A stretch of 64,000 nucleotides of DNA, taken from Conoideocrella luteorostrata (lineage: Eukaryota > Ascomycota > Sordariomycetes > Hypocreales > Clavicipitaceae). The position numbers and the translations under genes are program-made. Shown piece after piece: positions 12,007 through 23,553 of this stretch. Location: NCBI GenBank assembly GCA_032433595.1, contig JASWJB010000001.1:124001-188000 (forward strand), in the 5' to 3' direction. The notes beneath the pieces are model-generated. The model had not been told where the DNA came from, did not search any database, and was given only the letters and a program-made list of their open reading frames with translations. Position 1 is the stretch's first letter; the number at the start of each line of letters is the position of its first letter.

Positions 12007-13858
12007 ATGAAGTTCTCAGCTGTTCAGCTTATACTTTCACACGTCGTAGGCTCTACCGCCACGATATGCAGTAACAGTTCGGCGCCAACCGCTACGCTGG
12101 ACGCCGGACCAATCTTTGGCACGACAACTCAATTACCAGGCGCAGCTGGCCCGGTGAACAAGTTCTTGGGCATACCCTATGCAGAAAACCCAGAGCGCTT
12201 TGCCCTTTCGAAGCCACCCAAGAAATGGACCTCTCCCAAAAATACGACCGCCTTCGGCCCTTCATGCTATCAGCTTTCTGTTACCAGTGGTAAGTTTGTG
12301 GCTGTAGCTAAGCGGCTGCCGAGTCGAGTAACTAACACGTGTGGCACGCAGATGTCGGGCCATCGCAGGAGATTCTGGACTCTCTCTTCAACACACATCC
12401 GAAAGAAAGCGAGGATTGTCTTTTCATGAATGCTTTTGCTCCCGCCACACAGGGTCCGGCTGGCGGCCGTCCAGTCGTCCTTTTCATCCCCGGTGGCGGG
12501 TGGGTGCAGGGCAATGGCATTCTCGACTTGGCTGGATTCGCTGGATACGAGGATATTGTTGCCTTTACATTCAATTATCGAACAAATAGTATGTTCAATT
12601 GGTTAATATCCTTTTGTGTAATATTGTAGAAACTGATTGTATGTGCAATCTCAAGTCTTTGGCTTTCCCAACGCAGGCGATCTGCCTCTCCAGGAAAGAA
12701 ACCTCGGCCTTTTCGATCAACAACTTGCGATACGGTGGGTCCAGCAAAACGCCAAAGCTTTTGGCGGCGATCCGTCCAAGGTAACGATATGGGGTGAATC
12801 TGCCGGGTCTCTCTCCGTCGACATCCACATGCACGTCCATGCGAATAGCAAGAAGCCACCCTTCCGGGGCGCCATCATGTCCAGTGGTGAATTCTCGTTT
12901 GGCATGCTAGCCACTACCGGCAGCCCCAACGACACGGCTAACTGGGATAACATAGCCAAGGCATCCGGCTGTAAAGACGGCAAGATTGAGTGTTTGCGAA
13001 AAGTGCCCGCCGAGAAGCTCCTCAACACTACCATTGCAACCGGCGCAAGCTTCATGCCTATTCAAGATAACAAAGCTGTCCCGGCAGGTCGAGCTTCAGC
13101 ATGGAGACAGGGCAAGGTGGCCAAAGTGCCTGTGTTGGCCGGCACGATTGCTCAAGAAGGCCGATCTCTCGTCAATCGCAACATCTCTTTGGAACGTTTC
13201 AACCAAGTCTATCTATCCGAGCCGCTTGTCACAAAGAAGAAGCTCGGTGAAATTTACCAGTATTACAGACAGCAGCCGGATTTGAAGAGTGATTTTGCTC
13301 TGGCGAGTGCGATTTATACTGACCTCCTGTGGCAATGTGTAAGTTCGCCGGTGTAATACTCAGTTTACAAGTTTTTTTTTTTTTTTTTTTCATGAATCGC
13401 TCTACTAACAAGACCGCTTTTAGCCTATGCAGAAAATGACGAACGTTTCTGCGTCCATCAAGAACCCAACCTGGCGATACTATTTCAACATATCCATGGT
13501 AGACCGGCTTCCGAAGCAGTTCGACTTTCTTGGAAAATTCCACGGCAGCGACGTTATCCTTCTCTTCCTGTCGCCCACCTATGATGATTCCGTTCCTACA
13601 GGCGCGTTGTACACGCCAATGTTGTCCACGTTCACGAATTACTGGCGCGGTACCATAGGTAAATTCGTGCGCAACCCAACCGGAGGACCTGGGTGGCCCG
13701 CCGTTGGGTCGTCGTACAGGCCGTTTGATCTGGTGACGTTGGGAGATGTGGGAGACGCGCATGCGGGTGGTGCAACGCCGGTGAACCAGACGGATGTGGA
13801 CACAAACTGTGGTGTTTTATGGGATGTGTTGGATATGTATGAGAAATACAGCGGGTAG
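12007..13858 (+). CDS. Secreted type-B carboxylesterase/lipase (alpha/beta hydrolase)
   Basis: Four exons (12007-12289, 12352-12588, 12656-13338, 13424-13858) give 545 residues, the usual family size. A signal peptide occupies about residues 1-19. The oxyanion-hole loop reads FIPGGGW; the nucleophile elbow GESAGS places the serine at about 222; the acidic member is about Glu341 in AQEGR; the histidine is about His441 in FHGSD. The whole Ser-Glu-His triad is therefore present. Family members hydrolyse carboxylic esters or lipids outside the cell. Introns are 62, 67 and 85 bp; the third contains a run of about 20 T. The gene has no evident partner, but its neighbours also encode secreted proteins. 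Substrate cannot be predicted. Confidence 0.88.
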
Positions 13859-14249
13859 TAGCGTTCTGTTAAGTTTTTACTTTATTTTCTTAGGATGTAT
13901 CGGTATTACATATTTACTTCACATAGTATTGGCAGCAACGTCGCCGTACCACGAGGTCAACAGAACAAGAGTAAAGTGCACATGTTACTATTTATACGGT
14001 GGTAGCGAATTAGTAGGATGATTAGCCAACTCCGCTTCCTCACCTTATTTGTACAAGGAGCTGCGCGGTCACTTCGAAAGACGAGCAAAAGCTGTAAGTA
14101 GAGAGAACAAAATAGATTCATTAAAAAGTCTAAACCTCCTCTATTGTCTTGCATCCAAAAGAACAGGCCAAAAACGAAGATTACAGTATTTACAATGATG
14201 CCAGAACGCAGACATGTTCATGATCCCGTCGGTAGAGTTCCAAAGCAGC
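13859..14249. other. Short intergenic between convergent genes
   Basis: This AT-rich 390-bp spacer lies between the stop codons of the carboxylesterase and the minus-strand hydrophobin. No further feature is seen. Confidence 0.5.
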
Positions 14250-14662
14250 TTACACGTTGATGGGAATGCAGCTCAAGCCGATGAGGCCCTGCAGAAAATA
14301 ATTGTCAGTCAAGTCCATCGTCTTAGTTTTAGTGGCGATAGAGAAGGAATAAGTATTTGGAGACTTACGCCCTGGGAGCTGTGGCCGCAGCAAACGCTTT
14401 GCTGGCTGCACGCGGGGTTGACGTTGGCGGCACCGCCGGCAATAGCGCCGGTAATATCGCTGCACTGGCCGAGCAGGTTCTGGAGGTCTCCCGTGATGGG
14501 GATGAAGCCGCGGCTGGAGACTTCTTTGGCGGTCTCGGCGTTGCAGCAGTGGACGGTCTGGCCGTTGCCGCAGACGTCGGGTTGGTCGTCCTGGGAATCC
14601 CAGTTGGTGGGGATGGCGGCCGCAACGGCAGCGAGGGCGACGAGGAAGATCTTGGCATACAT
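14250..14662 (-). CDS. Class I hydrophobin (copy 1)
   Basis: Exons 14662-14369 and 14288-14250, joined across an 80-bp intron (GTAAGT, CTGCAG), give 110 residues. A signal peptide covers about residues 1-17. Eight cysteines follow the hydrophobin order with spacing C-x7-CC-x26-C-x17-C-x5-CC-x12-C, which matches class I rather than class II (which has about 11 between the first pair and the fourth cysteine). The second exon encodes only the last 12 residues, including the final cysteine. Hydrophobins coat aerial hyphae and conidia and self-assemble at air-water interfaces. A paralogue with identical spacing and intron position lies at 18379-18811, transcribed the other way. Confidence 0.92.
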
Positions 14663-14811
14663 TTTGAAGAAGGCGGAAGAGGTGATTGTTTGTTTGTGAG
14701 TGGGTGGGCTGTGGTTTTGGTTGTTGAGTAGGAGGATGTGAGAGTGTGTATGTGAGAGTGTGTGAGTTGATGATGAGAAGGATATGAGTAGAAGGTCGGG
14801 GTATCGTTGGA

Positions 14812-14819
14812 TATTTATA
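14812..14819 (-). promoter_or_regulatory. TATA box of hydrophobin copy 1
   Basis: TATAAATA on the minus strand, 150 bp upstream of the ATG and followed by a CT/CA-rich leader, a typical arrangement for a strongly expressed fungal gene. Confidence 0.65.
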
Positions 14820-17800
14820 TTCGAGATGAATGCTTCCCGGACAGGCTGATTCCATGTACTGAGCTGCTTCCGCCAATCCCCCCGTCTTGTTACCTGGTTT
14901 ACTTCCCATCCAAACAGCAGCCCGGACAAGCGAGGAGGTGAGTTAGTGCGGCTTTGTCTGGAACATGTGAATAGGGTCTAATTTTACTTGATGTGATGCG
15001 AACTTAGCAGTAGAGAAATGTGTGCCGGACCTGGTTGTATGGCTAATAAGAGCATCGTAAGATTATGTCTCGAGATTTCTTACCAGTGTTTTGTGGCATG
15101 CGTTTCTGCTCGTGCTGTAATGGCTCTGTCTGACCAGTTTGGGACGCGTGAGAAGTAAACGCCCTGTTTTACTTTTACGGAGAATTTTGGATGAACGGAA
15201 CTGAGAGAGTAGGTCGGTTATACTATACCGCTATAGTTCTCGAATTACGTTACAGAGCACAAATTTATTATATGAAGTACGGCAGTGCAAGTGAGGGCTC
15301 AAGCAAAGAGACGCACTCGGCTGGGCAGAACGCGCAGATTGAACAAGAGCTCTATTGGCGACGGCATAACTAGCGATAGGGCAGATATACGAATGACGCT
15401 ACGCCAATGCTGCCGTCAATATCATCATCGCAATTGTTGGCCGACAGTCCGTGAATGAATGCGCGAACCGCCCTCACACGCGCAACCGTTTGTGCATGAT
15501 GGGTTCGACCGTCCGAAAAAAGAAACTATAGACGTTATTTCCCGGCGGTGTGGCTCCTGCAATGCGAGCGTTATTGGGATGCTCAGCTTTTTTCCCCCCC
15601 GCAAAAGCAAGCCAGAATCCACAGTTCGCTGGTTATTGTATGAACCTGGGGCAATCCGGTTCAAGGAAGAGCACGAGCGGCGTCTGTCTCGCCACGACAC
15701 GTCACTAAGACAGGTTTTACCATATGCCATGGCGGTTGGGAGGCGCAACTACCCCGTAGGTTGTCTTGGGCTTGTCTTGTTGTAAACAGGCTTTTGTGCG
15801 TCTGCTCAGAAACGGAAATGGTGCTGTCCGGTTCTAGATTGGCGTTTTACCCGTAATTTTCACAGGCGAACTATGAGCCGATGTTCTTGAGTGGTACACA
15901 GGGACTTTCTTTCCTTGGCCTTGACTCTCCATCGGGAGCTTCTTGGGGGTTGCATGTATTTTGTGAGAGGGGCTGAGGTTGGGATTGTGATGAGAGGCGA
16001 GAGGTCTGTCGAGTTGTATCTTTCATATGAGAAGTCAGTCACAGAGTTGCTGATACCTAGAATAGTAGAATGTCAGCACGGTACGTATCGTACGGTAGGC
16101 ATTTAGCTATAATACATCTCGTAAAGCTACGAAATAATTCCGGAATCCGGGGTACGGAGCGGTCAATCCCCGAACGATATTTGGCGTCATGAGGAAGACC
16201 TAGCGTGGTCCTCCCTTCGCTCCGGTAGCTGCCCACACACTGCACGATTATCGCAAGTGAAGGCGCATCGTTGGTAAACAAGTTATATCGTATTGTTTAC
16301 CAGCGGCCATTGACTGCCGTCTTGACGTGCAATTCTCGCTGACACGACATACAGGTGCATTGATTAATTCTACCCTATTTGCCTTTGCCCACAAGCCGTC
16401 CATAGCGTTCTGCAGCATCGCCGGCTTCAAGCAGCACCGTCGACGAAATTCCACGAACTTCAGGGTAGCTAGGACTCCGTTCTGTCAAGCTGCGATGGAT
16501 CCATGGCGGCCCGCAGCGCGTTTGTTGGACATTGACAGGGCCGCGACCGCCGTCCTGCTGCCCCTCCTGCGTTGTTCGCCTAACCCCGCGGCGCCTGGCT
16601 CTGCACTCTGGCGACTCTGGATGAACTAAACAACGACCAGCCTCAGAAACGCGTGCTGTTCCCCTACTTCCCCCCCCCCCCCCCCCTCCCAATCATGATC
16701 TTACCAGACGCGACTCATTGCGGGTGGTGTTTCACGCTGATCACTCAGCCTGACGCATTTGCCACTTCGCCACAAATTGTACGATGGCTCTAGATAGAAA
16801 ACGACCCCTGAGTGACCCTGAATCTCACTTCGAGTGCTTGGATGAAATTGCCCGCCTGGATGTATCAACTCACCAGGCGGATCTGGGAACATGGTGTCTC
16901 TCAATAAAGGGGACCATGGGGGAAGCGAACTCGCCAGGTAAAACGACGAGCACAATGGGCAAGACGAACCACGAACTAGCTAGTTGGCGAGCATAGGTTG
17001 TGTTTCATCCCGGGTGTCTCTCCTTGTGGGCAACACCGCTCCGCCGTGGTTGTGTGTGGATAGATTACTGCACAGTGAACAGTGAACGACGCAGCAGCAT
17101 CAAAATTAGGGTTCAAAGTATGGAGTAAATGCCGCTATTCATTGTAATTGCCTAGTCCAGCCCAGCCCAGTCCAGTCCAGTCCCGAGCATGCGGCAAGGG
17201 ATACGTTCCACTTTCACGATGGCATCTGCTCGGTCAAGGTAATAAGCGTAAATAAACTCGGGCCATGCTGGAAGCGCAAACGCCTCGTGGCGACGGCCCG
17301 GAAATTGCAACCCAGGCAAAACTTACCACATTTGGCAAGGCACTGGCCCCCCCTCGCGTGCAAATCAATCAGTACCGTAACTCACGACACACGGAGTGCT
17401 TAGCCATACGCGGGCATGCATGCATGCGCATGTCGGCACGGCACGGCGGAGCATGGCTTATTCCAACTACCGGGAACCGTTACCCAAGTTGGGTGTGACC
17501 TGATCGCCAGCTAGGGCCCCGGACTCGCTCGCATGTCTTGAACCTCAAATGACGGAAAAAATAAAAATAAAATGAAAACTTGTGCGGATTATTAGACATT
17601 TTCCGCCTTGTTTTTATGCTTTTTGCAGCCCCCACCGTCCGCGCTGTGACGTCCCCGAAAACCCAAACTGGGGGCACGAACGAGACAATGTCCCACCAGC
17701 AGCGTTTGTTGTTGGCGTTCGGGTCGCGTTCGGCGCCTATTCTAGGCACAACTCGTGTTGCTTCTGCCCTGCTGCCTGACAGCTGCGTATGCTCAAGCAA

Positions 17801-18210
17801 TAGTTCAACATTGCACGTGTCGGGTTGTACTATACACCGCACGTTTTTACGCGTGGGACCAAGACACCAACGCCCCATGTGGCAAATAAGAGCTTCATCT
17901 GGTCTGAGTCCCATGTCTTATCATGCAGCACTTAGGCATGATGCATAGGAGGCATTTGTCAACTGTTCCTGCATTTTTCATTTGAATTTTTCATTTGCAT
18001 CTTTCGTTTGCGTTTCTTTTTTTTGATCATTTTTGCTTTTGCGTAGAGCCAAGTGCGTGACACGGCGTGAAGTGAATGCGCCTACTGCGGCCGAGTAGTT
18101 GGCATATGCTGAGATACAGCAAGTAGAATGAAATGACAACGACTGGATAAACCAGAAGAATACACCTGGGATATACATGGAGGCTCGGGGAATAGTCAGC
18201 TTGCTTCAAT
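14820..18210. other. Interval between two divergent hydrophobin genes
   Basis: These 3.4 kb separate the two TATA boxes. No intact gene is found; open frames near 15459-15785, 16327-16692 and 17480-17948 lack motifs. The stretch contains a run of about 16 C near 16671-16686, alternating purine-pyrimidine sequence (GCATGCATGCATGCGCATG) near 17413-17431, and a short CCAGT/CCAGC repeat near 17157-17182. It may be a large shared regulatory region. Confidence 0.5.
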
Positions 18211-18218
18211 TATAAATA
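18211..18218 (+). promoter_or_regulatory. TATA box of hydrophobin copy 2
   Basis: TATAAATA 161 bp upstream of the ATG at 18379, followed by a leader rich in CATCACTCTC-type pyrimidine runs. Placement mirrors that of copy 1. Confidence 0.7.
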
Positions 18219-18378
18219 CTGAGCGACTTCGCTCCGAAATCCCAAATCTTCTTTTCATCATCACTCTCATCTTAGATCATCAATCAGCCTTCATCACTCT
18301 CATTAACCCACATTACAAACACCACACTCGTTTATCACCTTTCCCAAACAACAACAAACACCACCCACCACCTTCACC

Positions 18379-18811
18379 ATGCTCTTCAAGGCCGTCATCC
18401 TCGCTTTCGCTGCCGTCGCAGCTGCTGTCCCTACCAACTGGGGCGACTCCAACGGCGACGATGGCCAGTCTGTCGGCGATGTCTGCGGCAACGGCAACAC
18501 CGTCCACTGCTGCAACGACGAGAGCGCCAAGAAGCTCACCAGCGGGGGCCTCATCCCCCTCACCGGCGACCTCCAGAACCTGCTTGGCCAGTGCAACGAC
18601 ATCACCGGCTCTGTCCTTGGTGGCGCCGCCGCCGTCAACCCTGCCTGCAGCCAGCAGGCTGTCTGCTGTGGCCAGACCGAGCAACACGTAAGATTCCCCG
18701 GGCCCCCATTTCTGAGAGCCATCCATCTACTTGCCTCCTTGGTTGCTTGTACTAATTTGTCTGTGATTGCAGGGTCTCGTCAACATTGGCTGCTTCCCTA
18801 TCAACGTGTAA
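18379..18811 (+). CDS. Class I hydrophobin (copy 2)
   Basis: Exons 18379-18687 and 18773-18811 join over an 85-bp intron to 115 residues. The signal peptide is about residues 1-17 (ending AAAVP). The eight cysteines have exactly the spacing of copy 1 (7, 26, 17, 5, 12 residues between cysteine groups), and the intron falls at the same codon, so the two genes are duplicates. Long stretches such as GDLQNLLGQC and VNPACSQQ are shared. The mature N-terminus differs, with an extra acidic run (DSNGDDGQS). As a secreted amphipathic coat protein it acts on the hyphal or spore surface. Confidence in the family is very high; division of labour between the copies is unknown. Confidence 0.94.
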
Positions 18812-20062
18812 GCGACGCGGGGTGGGGGATGTTTCACGACGAAAGATTCAAGCGTTATGAGTTGCATGAGATGCAGGAGTTTGGCACTTTAATTTCGGAC
18901 TGCATTTTCTCTTCTTCTGTGTATAGAGAACAGAACAGCTTCCTTGTTTTAATACATTTTTTTTTCTCGCATTGCTGCGTACACAAATTATTTTCAAGCA
19001 AATGAACGTCGATGGAGATGTCTGTGTCTGTGTTGTGCCTGTTTGTGACGTGATCGACTTCCATTGTCTGGGATATCACTATTGAACTATGAATCGAGTG
19101 CAAAAGCGCCCAGACACAACAATTTCGCTGGTTGAGCAGAATATTGAGATTGACTGTGTTCCGTGCACAGCCTCTCCTAACTCTCCTCTTGATCCTGTTC
19201 TTGGAGTGTATCTGGAGCAGTGACTGAATTAGTTTGTAGGCGCTGTGTTTCTCGGCCTGTTTTCTAGCTCAAGACATCCGAACGCATTGTTTCTAGTGCC
19301 TTGATTTGGATTTGGTAGTTGCGTGTGTTTGAGCTGTGGTGCCGAGCGCGCCAACAGCTGTCCAAGCCACCGTAGCAATCAACTAACGGTATGGTGGAAG
19401 GAGATAAAAGTGGTCCCAACTTGGCCAAGTTACCGTATGATTAATTAGTTAAACGCTCTTAAGAGGAGGTATCCGGACTTAACCGCCCAAAGTTGCCTGG
19501 ACTAAAATCGACACAAACGTCGAGGTGGGTATATGGTCCCTTAAGTCCGTGATCCCAATTGTTTCGTTTCCACAAAAAGTGGGAAAGGAGATGGGAGCAG
19601 GCTTTCCCACTTGACTACTCCATACGGATTGATGTGTGCAAGCCTGCACAAGGAGGCACAATTATAAATCAAGACGCGGAGAAGGAGTGCCGAGGAAATA
19701 AAGCCGACGAGTAAGCAGTACGTTTGGTCTGTGCCAGCCCACGCTGTCGGCGTTAAGCTCCCGGTCCAGAAGCTAGTTCCGTCGTGACATCAGACTTGGC
19801 TGAGATGCCGCGAGGCCCCCTCCTCATACGCAACAGATATTCTCATAGTCAATAAAGAAGGTGGCTTTCGGTAGATCGTAGCTGTGAGAATGCGTATAAA
19901 TATCCATGGCGCACCTGCCGTCGCTTGATTATACATTGAGGGCGTAGGATCAGATTACAACGGCCAACCAACACACTGACTGTAACGAGCAATTATAAGC
20001 TTGTGAACAAGAATCTGACAAACAGCACCTCCAGCCCAATCAAGTAGTACTCGCGTCGCGCC
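18812..20062. other. Intergenic with a potential hairpin
   Basis: No gene is seen in 1.25 kb. An imperfect inverted repeat around 19472-19548 (CGGACTTAA facing TTAAGTCCG, with a nested TCGAC/GTCGA pair) could form a cruciform or hairpin. A TATA box of the next gene lies at 19895. Confidence 0.45.
19895..19902 (+). promoter_or_regulatory. TATA box of the aldo/keto reductase gene
   Basis: TATAAATA 168 bp before the ATG at 20063, in the same relative place as in the hydrophobin genes. Confidence 0.6.
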
Positions 20063-21209
20063 ATGTCCGTCCCCACACGAACCCTCGGCAGAAACGGCCC
20101 CCAAGTCAGCGGCATTGGGCTCGGTCTCATGAGCTTTGCCGGCTGGTACGGCCAGAAGGACACCAGCATAGAGACGTCGCTCAAGTTTCTCGACAGAGCG
20201 CACGAGATTGGCGAGAGGTTCTGGGATACGGCGGACGTTTACACCGGCAGCGAGCAGAGAGTTGGCGAGTGGTTCAGACGGTCGGGAAAGCGATCAGATG
20301 TCTTTCTCGCTACCAAGTTCGCCATGCGAGCACTGCCCGACGGGTCGCGAGGCGTCTTCAACGACCCTGCGTGGGTGAAGCAGGCTTGCGCGAATAGCTT
20401 GGAGAGACTCGGAACTGACATCATCGACTTGTACTACTGCCACCGCATTGATGACAAGACACCCGTGGAGCACACCGTGCAGGCCATGGCGGATCTGAAA
20501 AAGTAAGTCTGATACGCGCCAGGCTCTGGGCTCCGATGTCCGATCTCACCGCTGACGAACTCAACTAAAAGGGAGGGTAAAATCCGATACTTGGGTCTCT
20601 CCGAGTGCTCGGCCGCTACCCTTCGCCGCGCTCACGCCGTACACCCCATCTCAGCATACCAGGTCGAGTACAGCCCGCTGTTCTTGGACATCGAGTCCGA
20701 ACAGACCGAGATCCTCAAGACCTGTCGCGAGCTGGGCATCACAGTCATCGCCTACAGCCCCGTTGGCCGAGGCCTCTTGACCGGCTCCATCAAGTCGCTG
20801 AGCGATCTGGTCGAGAACGACTGGCGCCGCGGCGTCCCCAAACTGACGGGGGATAACTTCCCCAAGATCACGGCCCTCGTGGAGAAGATTGAGTCCATCG
20901 CCAAGAAACACAATGCCACCCCTGCGCAGATTTGCCTGGCGTGGGTGATGGCTCAGGGCGAAGACTTTATTCCCATTCCGGGGACCACAACTATCAAGTA
21001 CCTCGAGGACAATACGAACGCGATTAACATCAAGTTGTCCAAGGAGGAGGTTCAGGAGCTGCGGAAATATGCGAATGATACGGAGCTTCCTGGCGATAGG
21101 TATCCAGCCGGGTAAGTGCTTGTTGGGTGTTTGGCTGAATGGCTGCACTGACTAACTTGTGCGCAGAGGGACATCGTCACTTTTCCGAGACGCAGTACCG
21201 TTGAAATGA
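20063..21209 (+). CDS. Aldo/keto reductase
   Basis: Exons 20063-20502, 20572-21111 and 21167-21209 join to 340 residues. It is an NADPH-dependent (alpha/beta)8-barrel oxidoreductase of the aldo/keto reductase superfamily, closest in look to the fungal YakC/pyridoxal-reductase-like group. The catalytic tetrad is visible: Asp55 and Tyr60 in [12 protein letters not shown], Lys85 in FLATKFA and His127 in YYCHRID. The cofactor-binding end appears as [15 protein letters not shown] and the usual GDRYP near the C-terminus, which continues through the small third exon. Introns are 69 and 55 bp. It probably reduces aldehydes or ketones in the cytosol; the substrate is not predictable. No partner genes adjoin. 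Confidence 0.9.
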
Positions 21210-21815
21210 TGGCTTTTGGGAATGTGACGGCGTGGTATAAAGCCTACAAGCCGTGTGAGGGAAGATGCCCATGTTGAAATGGCGATCTGCGTTACTCATC
21301 AGCGTTGAATTGCAAATTCGGGCCCACGTGTGCAGTTATCGCAGAACTGGCCAGATTTGTAAATACATAGAGTATTGTATGTAAAATCCAGGCAATAGTG
21401 ACAACAATAGCACTTCCCCAATCACCATCTTCGGACAGATCCTTCTGCGGGGACTTTATACCGGGCAATGAATGCCCTTGGCATTAGTGTCTTTTCGCGC
21501 TCAGAAAATGCTGCCTGTTCGTACGGTTGGGTCGTCCTCAACATTCTATACCTTTGGTGCACAGCTACTAATTATAACTGTGGAAGATGAATGTTCATAA
21601 ACAAGTCATAAACATGATGGTGTCTGGGCCTAGACGGACGTGAGCATGATACGGGCACCACATATTGGCCAGGAAGCCAATATAGGAGGACTCTGGGACC
21701 ATTCACTGTGAACACGGGAATGGCCATGTAATGATGATTTGAGCGCACTGTACCGTAGCCCTTGCTCCGATTCCGCGCAAGCATTTGCCATCTACGGAGA
21801 GAGGATTGACGATGG
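21210..21815. other. Intergenic, nothing supported
   Basis: About 600 bp downstream of the reductase. A minus-strand open frame at 21572-21874 has no motif. Confidence 0.4.
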
Positions 21816-21905
21816 ATGATCCTCTCTGCAGAGATATCGAGGGAGTCTAGACTGGTCGCCAATAGCTCCAACACTTTTAAATGTCCAGGCTGCTGTGATA
21901 ATGGT

Positions 21906-22200
21906 TGGCTATGTACACCAAGCTACTGCGTGGGTAGGGAGCCTGGTGTACGCTGTGAAGATTCGAGATGCGACTCTAAGCCGCGTGCAAAGAGACCCAA
22001 TAACGGGAACAAATATGTGGAAGCACATCGCGGAACGACCGTATGAAACGAAGTGGTCGTAAAGAACACAGCATTGCGAGATAAGTCAGTAGAGCAGCGT
22101 GGGCTAGGAGCACGGAGTAGTTTGTTACTTTGTTTCGACATGGAGGTAGTCGGCGCTCTTGCCGACTTCCCGTACATGGTTATTCGTGGGATATTCAATG
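21906..22200 (+). pseudogene. Relic of a PNP_UDP_1 (nucleoside-phosphorylase-like) receptor domain
   Basis: One reading frame runs through 21816-22221 with a single TGA at 22044-22046. Downstream of it the translation reads KNTALRDKSVEQRG and then CFDMEVVGALADFPYMVIRGI. This matches the C-terminal part of the PNP domain of the intact receptor next door (ARVRDKLAVEKG, then [21 protein letters not shown]). The segment HRGT before the stop corresponds to its IHYG. After Gly-Ile the similarity stops at short TCCGATA repeats, where the family would continue with a C/S-DYADSHKN run. It is therefore a truncated, stop-bearing fragment of another NLR-type gene, on the strand opposite to the intact receptor and 1.35 kb from its 3' end. 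Confidence 0.7.
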
Positions 22201-23553
22201 TCCGATATCCGATATCCGACTAGCTACGGAGTACTGCGACGGCTTTTCTACCATCTACCATCTACCATCTAACTCCCAAGAACATGCGGAATGAGTAAGA
22301 GCTATGTGGCGCTTGGAGTCAGAGGAGTGTAAATATGCATATAGCTTTTGTTTAGCTCTTTTCTGCAGTGCGTCCCAGAACCGCTGAGCATACCAACCGT
22401 TCAGATTAGAAACTTATCTTATATGCGGTAGGGGCTCTCTTCTTAGGGTAACCAGGTGCTCCGTGCCTGTGTGTACAATCACGTTTTATATGCGACGGCA
22501 CCTTTATTTACCAGTGAGTTGCGTGCCAAGTCTGCTTAAGCAACCGGAACGCGAGGAATGGTCTTCTAGACTAATATCTAAGATTGAGCCCCCTTATTAA
22601 ATGGAGGGTAGTTGTGCGGATCAATTCACTAACCTGAAAGTTATCGCTGTCTTAGCAGGTATTTTGCTCCCAGTCTGCGAATATGCAGTGCTGCGGATGC
22701 ACCATTATGGGGGGTCGTAGGCTGCGGAATATGTGTGCTGATTGAAGAACTCTACGGGGTACTCCGTGGCTCCATCGGATATGCGGCCCCTGTACAGAGT
22801 ACGGAGTAGTGGCAAAAGGAAGAGGCTTTGTGCTCTTCTTCTGTAGCCAGTCAGCGATGGGACAGCGCAGTATAAATAGTGCAAACCACGTGTTCAACAA
22901 GTCAGGTTATGGATGACCAGCAATGGCGCGAATACACTTTTAGCGGAATCCCTTGGCTTCCAACCTCGATTATCCCTCCGACCGGTCCAATGGCTATAAA
23001 AGCCGACCTGCAGAGTGGCGAGGCAGCATGACTGCTCTTGAAACTAACAGGTGCGTAAAACGACAGGCGGGTCAACAAAAAACAACCCTGGAGGTATCCA
23101 TTATGAATTTGAATTGACAGTCTCCCGGCGTAAATGTATTAGAGCCAGGCATGTAATTCTACTACATATTCCGATGCGGTCCTTACTGCGAGCGATTCTA
23201 AGAAAGATTTAAAGTATTAACTAATCCAACAACACCATACAAGAAATTGGAAATCAAGTGAGACAAGGTTGCTAAGCGCCTCGTCGCAAAACGGATATCC
23301 GTGTCAGAATATTAACAGAACTTAAACTATAACCATAGATTACGGAGCACGAAAGTCCATAATATTCTAATGCTAAGGCGCAAGAGTAAAAACGGGGTAT
23401 TATCCCCATCTTCCAGAAGGCTTCACATCTTAGCATAAGACTCCAGATGTGATGGATCATAGGTAAGAGCACAACAGGAAGAAAGAGAAAACAAGGGCAG
23501 TGAGATGACTCCATCACTAGGGCTCGATGGCAAAGGTACACCAAGTGAAGCCT
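22201..23553. other. Intergenic with short tandem repeats
   Basis: CTACCAT is repeated about 3.5 times at 22248-22271, and TACGGAGTA-type palindromes occur near 22227, 22757 and 22795. No gene is supported; the last 300 bp probably include the receptor's 3' UTR. Confidence 0.45.
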
